Origin: Picocystis sp. L7
Taxonomy: Eukaryota > Chlorophyta > Picocystophyceae > Picocystales > Picocystaceae
Assembly (NCBI GenBank): GCA_020975725.1
Contig: QXJR01000018.1
Location: forward strand, 558,001 to 622,000
Direction of reading: 5' to 3'
DNA length: 64,000 bases
Part shown: positions 11,930 through 22,590 of the stretch, one piece after another
Numbering within the stretch: the first letter of the stretch is position 1
How the letters are laid out: each line of letters begins with the position of its first letter
Notes under the pieces: model-generated
Told to the model about the DNA's origin: nothing
Seen by the model: only the letters and a program-made list of their open reading frames with translations
The model's database searches: none
Program-made: the position numbers and the translations under genes

Positions 11930-13288
11930 AAGTGGAGTACACGTGGGCTTGAAGGACAGTAGCCCAACCCACCTGAAAATTTGAAAATCCAGGCCAAAAT
12001 CGCTGTTTTTTTCCATCGTTCCTCCTACATTCACCATGGTTCCCTTTCCTTCCAATTTTTTACAGGAGTCTTGTCTCCAACAGTGAAAGTGATGGACTTC
12101 GTGTGGCTCTCCGTAGGTGCATACACTGTCCATGGCACGATTTTGAAACAGGGCTGACCCAGTAGTCCGCCACTTCTTTCAGGGTTCCTGCCCGAACCCC
12201 TGACTTCTCCTCCCCGTTCGACCCTCATTCCGATCGTTTCAGGACTTGCATTGCACACCAACGGATTCCTTGTAAAATTCTCTTTCTGTTCATGGGATTC
12301 ACTGGGGCTGTATCGGCCTCAGTGGCACACAACGAGGGGGAACTGGTCCCTACCATTGGTTGGCCCCAATGGGGACCCTTTTGCACGGCCACGGCTGGGC
12401 GGACGCCTTCGTTCGCCATTGCCCAGCGGGGGATGGGATGGATTCGAAACTCCGGTTGCAGATCGACCGCTATGTGTTCTACACTGTCATCGATTTTCGT
12501 AGGTCGAAGTTGGGTGGGTGTCCTGTGGCACCCATTCCCATCCGGCTGTTGGTGACCCCTCGAAACAGGCCATCTTCGCCGCTTGGGATCCAAGGCTCCG
12601 TCTCCAGGCCGAAGAGAAAGGGAAGGATAGGGACGTGAAAGGAGAGGGCAAGGAGTTGTCTTGCGCCTCCTGGATCGCCGACGGAAGGTGGCCTCTTGAG
12701 ACCCTTCATGGGGACCGGGAGCGACTTGTAAAAAAAAATCGTGTTTTCAGACCATCCCTTCCAATGGACCTGTTTTCAAAGGGGGTCTACGGGCAGTATC
12801 GAGGCACGGAGCTCCAATCGGGCAACGCAGGGCCCTTCTCCGGAGTTTCAGCTTCCATTCCCATGCCCACACGTCCGCGAGAATCTTCCGCCCCACGAGC
12901 AGACCACGGAGAAACACCTCCAGGGGGGGTGTGGCGGAGTACTGGGTCCTCCCCCCTTGAAGGGACCCCAATCGACACACGGGTGAAAGGGACCCTCCAT
13001 TACGCCCCAACGAGAACGACCGAGGCTGTGAAATTCGGTGCGGAAGATGTGCATACATAGGGGTACTTGTACGCAAAATTGTACCTTGGAAGCTCCGGTG
13101 GTCCATGCATTTCGATGGGCAAACCGGCTGGTGGTACAGCCCGTGACCCATAGAGAGACCTGGGGTCAAGGGGAGATTCGCCCCTTGTGTAAACAAATGG
13201 TACAGGGTTAACTCGGCTTTACCACATGCCCTAGGAGACGGGCTCGTGAGGAGAGCCATCAGCCCTCCACAAGGCAAGCACGCTCCCC

Positions 13289-14395
13289 ATGCAAACGAGG
13301 GGAACGATGGACAAGCAAGCGAGGGAAATCTCCAAGGTGACCCAACAAGTGGTTCGGTATGCCTTTCAAACATGTGGTGGTGACATCACCACTACGGCGT
13401 TGGTTATGAAACGTTCCGTGGCAGAGGTGGAGTCGTTCCTCCGCGAGGTGCCTTCCAAGGCCCATGGTCATGGCAACCATCGAAGCTTGGAGTACGCACA
13501 TGGCTATGAAAAATGGCTTGTGCGTTTTCTTACACAACGGGCCGAGAAGGGGCAGCTCACGTACACGGAAGAGGTCCAACGTGCATGGCACAGCAAGTAC
13601 AAGAAAGTCATTCCCCTGAGGACCCTTCAACGTGTCTTTCGAGATTTGGGAGTGGGGTTCAAGGTGCAAAAGGTGGAGCGCAAGCTCAACCTCAAGCACA
13701 AAATCGCGCGAGTTCAGTTTGCCCAAGACCATATGAACTTTGACTTTGGACAGGTCATGTTCACGGATGCACACACTTTGCGCTTGTCACGCATTCCTCA
13801 CTCCAAGGGGAGGAGAACCATGGCACCAAGTGGCGTTACTCCCAAGTTGTTTGCCCAAAAGAACCCACCTTGCATCAAGGTGTACGCTGGGTTAACCAAG
13901 CATGGGTGTACCGAACTTGTGGAGGTCACCGGGACCACGGACTTGGAGAATGCTTCTGAAACCAAGCGTGGGAAGCAAGCATGCAAGGGGGTGTCTTCAA
14001 CGGAGTACTCCTATGATGTCCTCCCTCGCTTATTGGCTGAAGGCAATAGGTTGTTCAAGGGGGGGTCATGGACCTTTCAACAAGACGGTGACGGGGCACA
14101 CACAGCCAAGGCCACCCTCACCACCTTGAGAGAATGGACACAAGACATGGGTGTGGATGTGATGTTTGACTGGCCCTCTATGAGCCCAGACCTCAGTCCC
14201 ATTGAGAATCTTTGGGCCTTGCTTGACATGAAGGTTTTGCATGCTCAGCCCACCACCCTTGGGGAGTTGAGAAGGTGCATGTACCAAGCATGGGCTGAGC
14301 TTGGAAGAGGAACTATCCCAAGGCGACTGATGGATAGCATGCCCCGGAGGATGGATCAAGTACGGAAGAGGAAAGGAGAAATGATTCACTATTGA
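13289..14395 (+). CDS. Tc1/mariner-type DDE transposase, array copy 6
   Basis: Same intact 368-residue protein as copy 1, in the sixth repeat unit. Confidence 0.9.
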   Translation: MQTRGTMDKQAREISKVTQQVVRYAFQTCGGDITTTALVMKRSVAEVESFLREVPSKAHGHGNHRSLEYAHGYEKWLVRFLTQRAEKGQLTYTEEVQRAWHSKYKKVIPLRTLQRVFRDLGVGFKVQKVERKLNLKHKIARVQFAQDHMNFDFGQVMFTDAHTLRLSRIPHSKGRRTMAPSGVTPKLFAQKNPPCIKVYAGLTKHGCTELVEVTGTTDLENASETKRGKQACKGVSSTEYSYDVLPRLLAEGNRLFKGGSWTFQQDGDGAHTAKATLTTLREWTQDMGVDVMFDWPSMSPDLSPIENLWALLDMKVLHAQPTTLGELRRCMYQAWAELGRGTIPRRLMDSMPRRMDQVRKRKGEMIHY

Positions 14396-15754
14396 AAGTG
14401 GAGTACACGTGGGCTTGAAGGACAGTAGCCCAACCCACCTGAAAATTTGAAAATCCAGGCCAAAATCGCTGTTTTTTTCCATCGTTCCTCCTACATTCAC
14501 CATGGTTCCCTTTCCTTCCAATTTTTTACAGGAGTCTTGTCTCCAACAGTGAAAGTGATGGACTTCGTGTGGCTCTCCGTAGGTGCATACACTGTCCATG
14601 GCACGATTTTGAAACAGGGCTGACCCAGTAGTCCGCCACTTCTTTCAGGGTTCCTGCCCGAACCCCTGACTTCTCCTCCCCGTTCGACCCTCATTCCGAT
14701 CGTTTCAGGACTTGCATTGCACACCAACGGATTCCTTGTAAAATTCTCTTTCTGTTCATGGGATTCACTGGGGCTGTATCGGCCTCAGTGGCACACAACG
14801 AGGGGGAACTGGTCCCTACCATTGGTTGGCCCCAATGGGGACCCTTTTGCACGGCCACGGCTGGGCGGACGCCTTCGTTCGCCATTGCCCAGCGGGGGAT
14901 GGGATGGATTCGAAACTCCGGTTGCAGATCGACCGCTATGTGTTCTACACTGTCATCGATTTTCGTAGGTCGAAGTTGGGTGGGTGTCCTGTGGCACCCA
15001 TTCCCATCCGGCTGTTGGTGACCCCTCGAAACAGGCCATCTTCGCCGCTTGGGATCCAAGGCTCCGTCTCCAGGCCGAAGAGAAAGGGAAGGATAGGGAC
15101 GTGAAAGGAGAGGGCAAGGAGTTGTCTTGCGCCTCCTGGATCGCCGACGGAAGGTGGCCTCTTGAGACCCTTCATGGGGACCGGGAGCGACTTGTAAAAA
15201 AAAATCGTGTTTTCAGACCATCCCTTCCAATGGACCTGTTTTCAAAGGGGGTCTACGGGCAGTATCGAGGCACGGAGCTCCAATCGGGCAACGCAGGGCC
15301 CTTCTCCGGAGTTTCAGCTTCCATTCCCATGCCCACACGTCCGCGAGAATCTTCCGCCCCACGAGCAGACCACGGAGAAACACCTCCAGGGGGGGTGTGG
15401 CGGAGTACTGGGTCCTCCCCCCTTGAAGGGACCCCAATCGACACACGGGTGAAAGGGACCCTCCATTACGCCCCAACGAGAACGACCGAGGCTGTGAAAT
15501 TCGGTGCGGAAGATGTGCATACATAGGGGTACTTGTACGCAAAATTGTACCTTGGAAGCTCCGGTGGTCCATGCATTTCGATGGGCAAACCGGCTGGTGG
15601 TACAGCCCGTGACCCATAGAGAGACCTGGGGTCAAGGGGAGATTCGCCCCTTGTGTAAACAAATGGTACAGGGTTAACTCGGCTTTACCACATGCCCTAG
15701 GAGACGGGCTCGTGAGGAGAGCCATCAGCCCTCCACAAGGCAAGCACGCTCCCC

Positions 15755-16861
15755 ATGCAAACGAGGGGAACGATGGACAAGCAAGCGAGGGAAATCTCCA
15801 AGGTGACCCAACAAGTGGTTCGGTATGCCTTTCAAACATGTGGTGGTGACATCACCACTACGGCGTTGGTTATGAAACGTTCCGTGGCAGAGGTGGAGTC
15901 GTTCCTCCGCGAGGTGCCTTCCAAGGCCCATGGTCATGGCAACCATCGAAGCTTGGAGTACGCACATGGCTATGAAAAATGGCTTGTGCGTTTTCTTACA
16001 CAACGGGCCGAGAAGGGGCAGCTCACGTACACGGAAGAGGTCCAACGTGCATGGCACAGCAAGTACAAGAAAGTCATTCCCCTGAGGACCCTTCAACGTG
16101 TCTTTCGAGATTTGGGAGTGGGGTTCAAGGTGCAAAAGGTGGAGCGCAAGCTCAACCTCAAGCACAAAATCGCGCGAGTTCAGTTTGCCCAAGACCATAT
16201 GAACTTTGACTTTGGACAGGTCATGTTCACGGATGCACACACTTTGCGCTTGTCACGCATTCCTCACTCCAAGGGGAGGAGAACCATGGCACCAAGTGGC
16301 GTTACTCCCAAGTTGTTTGCCCAAAAGAACCCACCTTGCATCAAGGTGTACGCTGGGTTAACCAAGCATGGGTGTACCGAACTTGTGGAGGTCACCGGGA
16401 CCACGGACTTGGAGAATGCTTCTGAAACCAAGCGTGGGAAGCAAGCATGCAAGGGGGTGTCTTCAACGGAGTACTCCTATGATGTCCTCCCTCGCTTATT
16501 GGCTGAAGGCAATAGGTTGTTCAAGGGGGGGTCATGGACCTTTCAACAAGACGGTGACGGGGCACACACAGCCAAGGCCACCCTCACCACCTTGAGAGAA
16601 TGGACACAAGACATGGGTGTGGATGTGATGTTTGACTGGCCCTCTATGAGCCCAGACCTCAGTCCCATTGAGAATCTTTGGGCCTTGCTTGACATGAAGG
16701 TTTTGCATGCTCAGCCCACCACCCTTGGGGAGTTGAGAAGGTGCATGTACCAAGCATGGGCTGAGCTTGGAAGAGGAACTATCCCAAGGCGACTGATGGA
16801 TAGCATGCCCCGGAGGATGGATCAAGTACGGAAGAGGAAAGGAGAAATGATTCACTATTGA
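15755..16861 (+). CDS. Tc1/mariner-type DDE transposase, array copy 7
   Basis: Same intact 368-residue protein as copy 1, in the seventh repeat unit. Confidence 0.9.
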   Translation: MQTRGTMDKQAREISKVTQQVVRYAFQTCGGDITTTALVMKRSVAEVESFLREVPSKAHGHGNHRSLEYAHGYEKWLVRFLTQRAEKGQLTYTEEVQRAWHSKYKKVIPLRTLQRVFRDLGVGFKVQKVERKLNLKHKIARVQFAQDHMNFDFGQVMFTDAHTLRLSRIPHSKGRRTMAPSGVTPKLFAQKNPPCIKVYAGLTKHGCTELVEVTGTTDLENASETKRGKQACKGVSSTEYSYDVLPRLLAEGNRLFKGGSWTFQQDGDGAHTAKATLTTLREWTQDMGVDVMFDWPSMSPDLSPIENLWALLDMKVLHAQPTTLGELRRCMYQAWAELGRGTIPRRLMDSMPRRMDQVRKRKGEMIHY

Positions 16862-18220
16862 AAGTGGAGTACACGTGGGCTTGAAGGACAGTAGCCCAAC
16901 CCACCTGAAAATTTGAAAATCCAGGCCAAAATCGCTGTTTTTTTCCATCGTTCCTCCTACATTCACCATGGTTCCCTTTCCTTCCAATTTTTTACAGGAG
17001 TCTTGTCTCCAACAGTGAAAGTGATGGACTTCGTGTGGCTCTCCGTAGGTGCATACACTGTCCATGGCACGATTTTGAAACAGGGCTGACCCAGTAGTCC
17101 GCCACTTCTTTCAGGGTTCCTGCCCGAACCCCTGACTTCTCCTCCCCGTTCGACCCTCATTCCGATCGTTTCAGGACTTGCATTGCACACCAACGGATTC
17201 CTTGTAAAATTCTCTTTCTGTTCATGGGATTCACTGGGGCTGTATCGGCCTCAGTGGCACACAACGAGGGGGAACTGGTCCCTACCATTGGTTGGCCCCA
17301 ATGGGGACCCTTTTGCACGGCCACGGCTGGGCGGACGCCTTCGTTCGCCATTGCCCAGCGGGGGATGGGATGGATTCGAAACTCCGGTTGCAGATCGACC
17401 GCTATGTGTTCTACACTGTCATCGATTTTCGTAGGTCGAAGTTGGGTGGGTGTCCTGTGGCACCCATTCCCATCCGGCTGTTGGTGACCCCTCGAAACAG
17501 GCCATCTTCGCCGCTTGGGATCCAAGGCTCCGTCTCCAGGCCGAAGAGAAAGGGAAGGATAGGGACGTGAAAGGAGAGGGCAAGGAGTTGTCTTGCGCCT
17601 CCTGGATCGCCGACGGAAGGTGGCCTCTTGAGACCCTTCATGGGGACCGGGAGCGACTTGTAAAAAAAAATCGTGTTTTCAGACCATCCCTTCCAATGGA
17701 CCTGTTTTCAAAGGGGGTCTACGGGCAGTATCGAGGCACGGAGCTCCAATCGGGCAACGCAGGGCCCTTCTCCGGAGTTTCAGCTTCCATTCCCATGCCC
17801 ACACGTCCGCGAGAATCTTCCGCCCCACGAGCAGACCACGGAGAAACACCTCCAGGGGGGGTGTGGCGGAGTACTGGGTCCTCCCCCCTTGAAGGGACCC
17901 CAATCGACACACGGGTGAAAGGGACCCTCCATTACGCCCCAACGAGAACGACCGAGGCTGTGAAATTCGGTGCGGAAGATGTGCATACATAGGGGTACTT
18001 GTACGCAAAATTGTACCTTGGAAGCTCCGGTGGTCCATGCATTTCGATGGGCAAACCGGCTGGTGGTACAGCCCGTGACCCATAGAGAGACCTGGGGTCA
18101 AGGGGAGATTCGCCCCTTGTGTAAACAAATGGTACAGGGTTAACTCGGCTTTACCACATGCCCTAGGAGACGGGCTCGTGAGGAGAGCCATCAGCCCTCC
18201 ACAAGGCAAGCACGCTCCCC

Positions 18221-19327
18221 ATGCAAACGAGGGGAACGATGGACAAGCAAGCGAGGGAAATCTCCAAGGTGACCCAACAAGTGGTTCGGTATGCCTTTCA
18301 AACATGTGGTGGTGACATCACCACTACGGCGTTGGTTATGAAACGTTCCGTGGCAGAGGTGGAGTCGTTCCTCCGCGAGGTGCCTTCCAAGGCCCATGGT
18401 CATGGCAACCATCGAAGCTTGGAGTACGCACATGGCTATGAAAAATGGCTTGTGCGTTTTCTTACACAACGGGCCGAGAAGGGGCAGCTCACGTACACGG
18501 AAGAGGTCCAACGTGCATGGCACAGCAAGTACAAGAAAGTCATTCCCCTGAGGACCCTTCAACGTGTCTTTCGAGATTTGGGAGTGGGGTTCAAGGTGCA
18601 AAAGGTGGAGCGCAAGCTCAACCTCAAGCACAAAATCGCGCGAGTTCAGTTTGCCCAAGACCATATGAACTTTGACTTTGGACAGGTCATGTTCACGGAT
18701 GCACACACTTTGCGCTTGTCACGCATTCCTCACTCCAAGGGGAGGAGAACCATGGCACCAAGTGGCGTTACTCCCAAGTTGTTTGCCCAAAAGAACCCAC
18801 CTTGCATCAAGGTGTACGCTGGGTTAACCAAGCATGGGTGTACCGAACTTGTGGAGGTCACCGGGACCACGGACTTGGAGAATGCTTCTGAAACCAAGCG
18901 TGGGAAGCAAGCATGCAAGGGGGTGTCTTCAACGGAGTACTCCTATGATGTCCTCCCTCGCTTATTGGCTGAAGGCAATAGGTTGTTCAAGGGGGGGTCA
19001 TGGACCTTTCAACAAGACGGTGACGGGGCACACACAGCCAAGGCCACCCTCACCACCTTGAGAGAATGGACACAAGACATGGGTGTGGATGTGATGTTTG
19101 ACTGGCCCTCTATGAGCCCAGACCTCAGTCCCATTGAGAATCTTTGGGCCTTGCTTGACATGAAGGTTTTGCATGCTCAGCCCACCACCCTTGGGGAGTT
19201 GAGAAGGTGCATGTACCAAGCATGGGCTGAGCTTGGAAGAGGAACTATCCCAAGGCGACTGATGGATAGCATGCCCCGGAGGATGGATCAAGTACGGAAG
19301 AGGAAAGGAGAAATGATTCACTATTGA
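18221..19327 (+). CDS. Tc1/mariner-type DDE transposase, array copy 8
   Basis: Same intact 368-residue protein as copy 1. It is the last copy before the array breaks off about 1 kb downstream, in the following partial unit. Confidence 0.9.
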   Translation: MQTRGTMDKQAREISKVTQQVVRYAFQTCGGDITTTALVMKRSVAEVESFLREVPSKAHGHGNHRSLEYAHGYEKWLVRFLTQRAEKGQLTYTEEVQRAWHSKYKKVIPLRTLQRVFRDLGVGFKVQKVERKLNLKHKIARVQFAQDHMNFDFGQVMFTDAHTLRLSRIPHSKGRRTMAPSGVTPKLFAQKNPPCIKVYAGLTKHGCTELVEVTGTTDLENASETKRGKQACKGVSSTEYSYDVLPRLLAEGNRLFKGGSWTFQQDGDGAHTAKATLTTLREWTQDMGVDVMFDWPSMSPDLSPIENLWALLDMKVLHAQPTTLGELRRCMYQAWAELGRGTIPRRLMDSMPRRMDQVRKRKGEMIHY

Positions 19328-20328
19328 AAGTGGAGTACACGTGGGCTTGAAGGACAGTAGCCCAACCCACCTGAAAATTTGAAAATCCAGGCCAAAATCG
19401 CTGTTTTTTTCCATCGTTCCTCCTACATTCACCATGGTTCCCTTTCCTTCCAATTTTTTACAGGAGTCTTGTCTCCAACAGTGAAAGTGATGGACTTCGT
19501 GTGGCTCTCCGTAGGTGCATACACTGTCCATGGCACGATTTTGAAACAGGGCTGACCCAGTAGTCCGCCACTTCTTTCAGGGTTCCTGCCCGAACCCCTG
19601 ACTTCTCCTCCCCGTTCGACCCTCATTCCGATCGTTTCAGGACTTGCATTGCACACCAACGGATTCCTTGTAAAATTCTCTTTCTGTTCATGGGATTCAC
19701 TGGGGCTGTATCGGCCTCAGTGGCACACAACGAGGGGGAACTGGTCCCTACCATTGGTTGGCCCCAATGGGGACCCTTTTGCACGGCCACGGCTGGGCGG
19801 ACGCCTTCGTTCGCCATTGCCCAGCGGGGGATGGGATGGATTCGAAACTCCGGTTGCAGATCGACCGCTATGTGTTCTACACTGTCATCGATTTTCGTAG
19901 GTCGAAGTTGGGTGGGTGTCCTGTGGCACCCATTCCCATCCGGCTGTTGGTGACCCCTCGAAACAGGCCATCTTCGCCGCTTGGGATCCAAGGCTCCGTC
20001 TCCAGGCCGAAGAGAAAGGGAAGGATAGGGACGTGAAAGGAGAGGGCAAGGAGTTGTCTTGCGCCTCCTGGATCGCCGACGGAAGGTGGCCTCTTGAGAC
20101 CCTTCATGGGGACCGGGAGCGACTTGTAAAAAAAAATCGTGTTTTCAGACCATCCCTTCCAATGGACCTGTTTTCAAAGGGGGTCTACGGGCAGTATCGA
20201 GGCACGGAGCTCCAATCGGGCAACGCAGGGCCCTTCTCCGGAGTTTCAGCTTCCATTCCCATGCCCACACGTCCGCGAGAATCTTCCGCCCCACGAGCAG
20301 ACCACGGAGAAACACCTCCAGGGGGGGT

Positions 20329-20727
20329 GTGGCGGAGTACTGCGCCCCCCTGTTCAAGGGAGAAACAAAGTCAATGCCAAGTGAAACACAGCCAGAAAGT
20401 GTGGAGCACGAGCTGGACAGGATGGGGATGGATCCACTGGGACGGTTAATATACGACACACACGAGTGGTGCGAGACGAACAGAAGAAGGATGCTCGTTG
20501 TGAACGAAGATGGCCGCCACAAAAAGATATCTCCGCCATCTCCCATGGGTGGCCATGGGAAATGCAGGATCATCCAATTGAAGGACGGATGGATTGAACA
20601 TCCAACCGATGCCAGCACAAATGAAGCTCCCACCATAGGCATGCTTGGCGAAACAGTACGGGAAGCCATCGGTGACGGGGAATTCATTCAGCCAGTGGAT
20701 GTGTCCCAAAAGCAGGAAAAGCGATAG
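20329..20727 (+). CDS. Uncertain ORF across the array edge
   Basis: A 132-codon open frame whose first codons lie in the last repeat unit and whose body lies in the unique flank. From an internal Met it has a balanced, acidic composition, but I recognise no motif. The opposite strand is also open over most of the stretch. It has no clear neighbours or regulatory signals and may be fortuitous. Confidence 0.15.
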   Translation: MAEYCAPLFKGETKSMPSETQPESVEHELDRMGMDPLGRLIYDTHEWCETNRRRMLVVNEDGRHKKISPPSPMGGHGKCRIIQLKDGWIEHPTDASTNEAPTIGMLGETVREAIGDGEFIQPVDVSQKQEKR

Positions 20728-22000
20728 ACTCGTGTGCAGGATCTACCATCCTTATGGCAAACGTGAACCACCCGTCCAAGTAGCCACAGCGTGCATGAGA
20801 CTGGTATGGCTTGGAAGGAGAACAAGACTGCCAGGCATAGAACATGCTTTGAGGGTGCTCCTTTCTCGCCTCGTGGGCCCTGGCGGTTGACTTGACGCAT
20901 TGTACTTCGACTGAAGGCCAGCGCATGGATGCAAGAGAGCAAAGTCGAACCGCTGTTTTCAAGGCCAAGCGCCGTACTGGCATAACCGAATCACTATACG
21001 ATATGTCGAGCGTGGGGCCTGCTAGATCCTGGTAGGTGGATCCCAAAGCGACCACTTTTATTCAAACAAAGGAAAGTGAACCACGAACAGGTCACGCACC
21101 TGATAAGGTTCCCAAGCATTCCGAGCTTGCGACGCTGCCCACCTCCTACGTGCAGCACTTCTTGCAGATCTCCGGAGTGCAGCAAAGGAGGTCGAACATG
21201 CCAAGCAAAGTCCCTCCCGCCAAGGTGCCCTGGACCTTGGACCGCTCTGTTTCGATACTTTCCGTTCGCGTTGGGATAGATGGCTTGTTCGGCGTGCCTC
21301 CTTTCCACTGCAATCTCAGGGTTTGCACGTGCCTTCAGTCAGGACCTTGAAGCGCGTGTGCGCAAGGTCATGAAGTCAGGAGAAAACTTGCGTCGGTTGC
21401 TGTATCCCTGTTCGTCCATCAAGTTGTAATGCACTGGTTTTATATCCTTGAGTATGTCCAACAAGGCGTACCCGCAGAGAATCCAGGCCACGACCAGCTC
21501 TAGTGCGATCTGCTTGTTCCACACCATTCGCGTCTCCGGTCAGTTCAGGAACTTCGCTTCTTCCTCTCATGCCCGGGGTCGCAGGCGCAACACTCACGTC
21601 CCAGGTGATCCCACCGTACTCTTCGTCCTGCACTTTGAGGTGATAACGATCTGCACCGCCGATGCCTGACGTCAGCTTCGTTCACCACGCTCCTGTGGAT
21701 CGTTCCTGCCGAAGGCAACCGTCGGTTTCGCATCCTTCCACACGCACATTCTGCGGTTCGGCTGGCCGCGTGCACGAGCACCGCCACGCCCATCGACACG
21801 GCCGCACGCACGGGCGTGAACCACGTCATCGCACGTGCGATGTCGCGTCGGAAGAGCGCGCCGAGGTTGCGACGATGGTTGCGACGAACACACCACGAAG
21901 TTCAGGTGGTCCATGACCCAAAGCCACCCCTGATTGCTTCCATGGGCCATGGTGGACCACCAGGATGAAGGGGGAGAAGGTGCAAGGAACTCCTCTTCAC
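20728..22000. other. Flank between the array and the tyrosine-recombinase element
   Basis: About 1.3 kb with only short overlapping open frames on both strands. I recognise no gene, RNA or repeat here. Confidence 0.6.
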
Positions 22001-22026
22001 GGAATTTCGTCACCCCAGCGTCACCC
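22001..22026 (+). repeat. Left terminal inverted repeat
   Basis: It begins GGAATTTCGTCACCCCAG and continues into a second GTCACCCC. It matches the reverse complement of 25041-25066 at 23 of 26 positions, differing at position 4 and positions 19-20. Confidence 0.7.
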
Positions 22027-22590
22027 CTGTCAAATCCCCCTCCGATCAAGCCCCGATCGAACCGGGTGATTTCCGGGTCCCGTCCGGTCAACCGATCGAC
22101 TGCGATCGGACTTGAAATTCGGTCTGGGAGCCGTTCCTACAACCGAAACTGCCGAGGTGCGTGCGAATAGGGCTGCAGATCGAACCAAGGACGAACGGGA
22201 CGACGGAACGATCGCAGCGTGCCGGCAGAATCTTCGTCGTCGCATCCGTGCGGGCAGGTGAGGGTCGCATACACCTTCCGAGAGCATCAACGAGCGGGGA
22301 GAAAGAGCAGCGTGGATGGAGAGGGGCATTCGGAGCTTGGCGAGGAGGAAACGAGGCGATGGATCCGCGGAGCCAAGAGAAGGATCCTATAGGCCTGGAC
22401 CTTCGTGGATGGAACGGGAAACAGTGCGAACGGTGGCGTGGACACGTGTGGATGCGGGTTAGTCTCTTCACGCGCCAGGGACGTCCGTTGAGAAGGTGCG
22501 TGGGTTGCGTTGAACCGCGCCTTCTCAACGGATGTTCATAGAGCGGCGGGTGGTGGACACACTCCATTACAACAAGGGTGCTGCTGCAAA

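Larger units (their letters stand above)
1..20342. repeat. Tandem array of a 2,466-bp transposase-bearing unit
   Basis: The same sequence recurs with a constant spacing of 2,466 bp (for example the transposase start at 959, 3425, 5891 and so on to 18221). About 8.25 units are present and the array continues off the left edge. All units are in the same orientation with no spacer. All open frames, including non-coding ones, keep the same length, phase and translation in each copy, so the units carry no visible indels. The right edge is at 20342, where the sequence shared with other units stops just after a GTACTG; this is about 614 bases into the unit, outside the transposase gene. Besides the transposase, each unit has about 1.36 kb in which I recognise no gene. 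This is a transposon-derived macrosatellite, or possibly an assembly product. Confidence 0.97.

Noticed and set aside
1-20342. CRISPR or other short-repeat array
   Set aside because: The repeat period is 2,466 bp with no variable spacers, and the window is eukaryotic.
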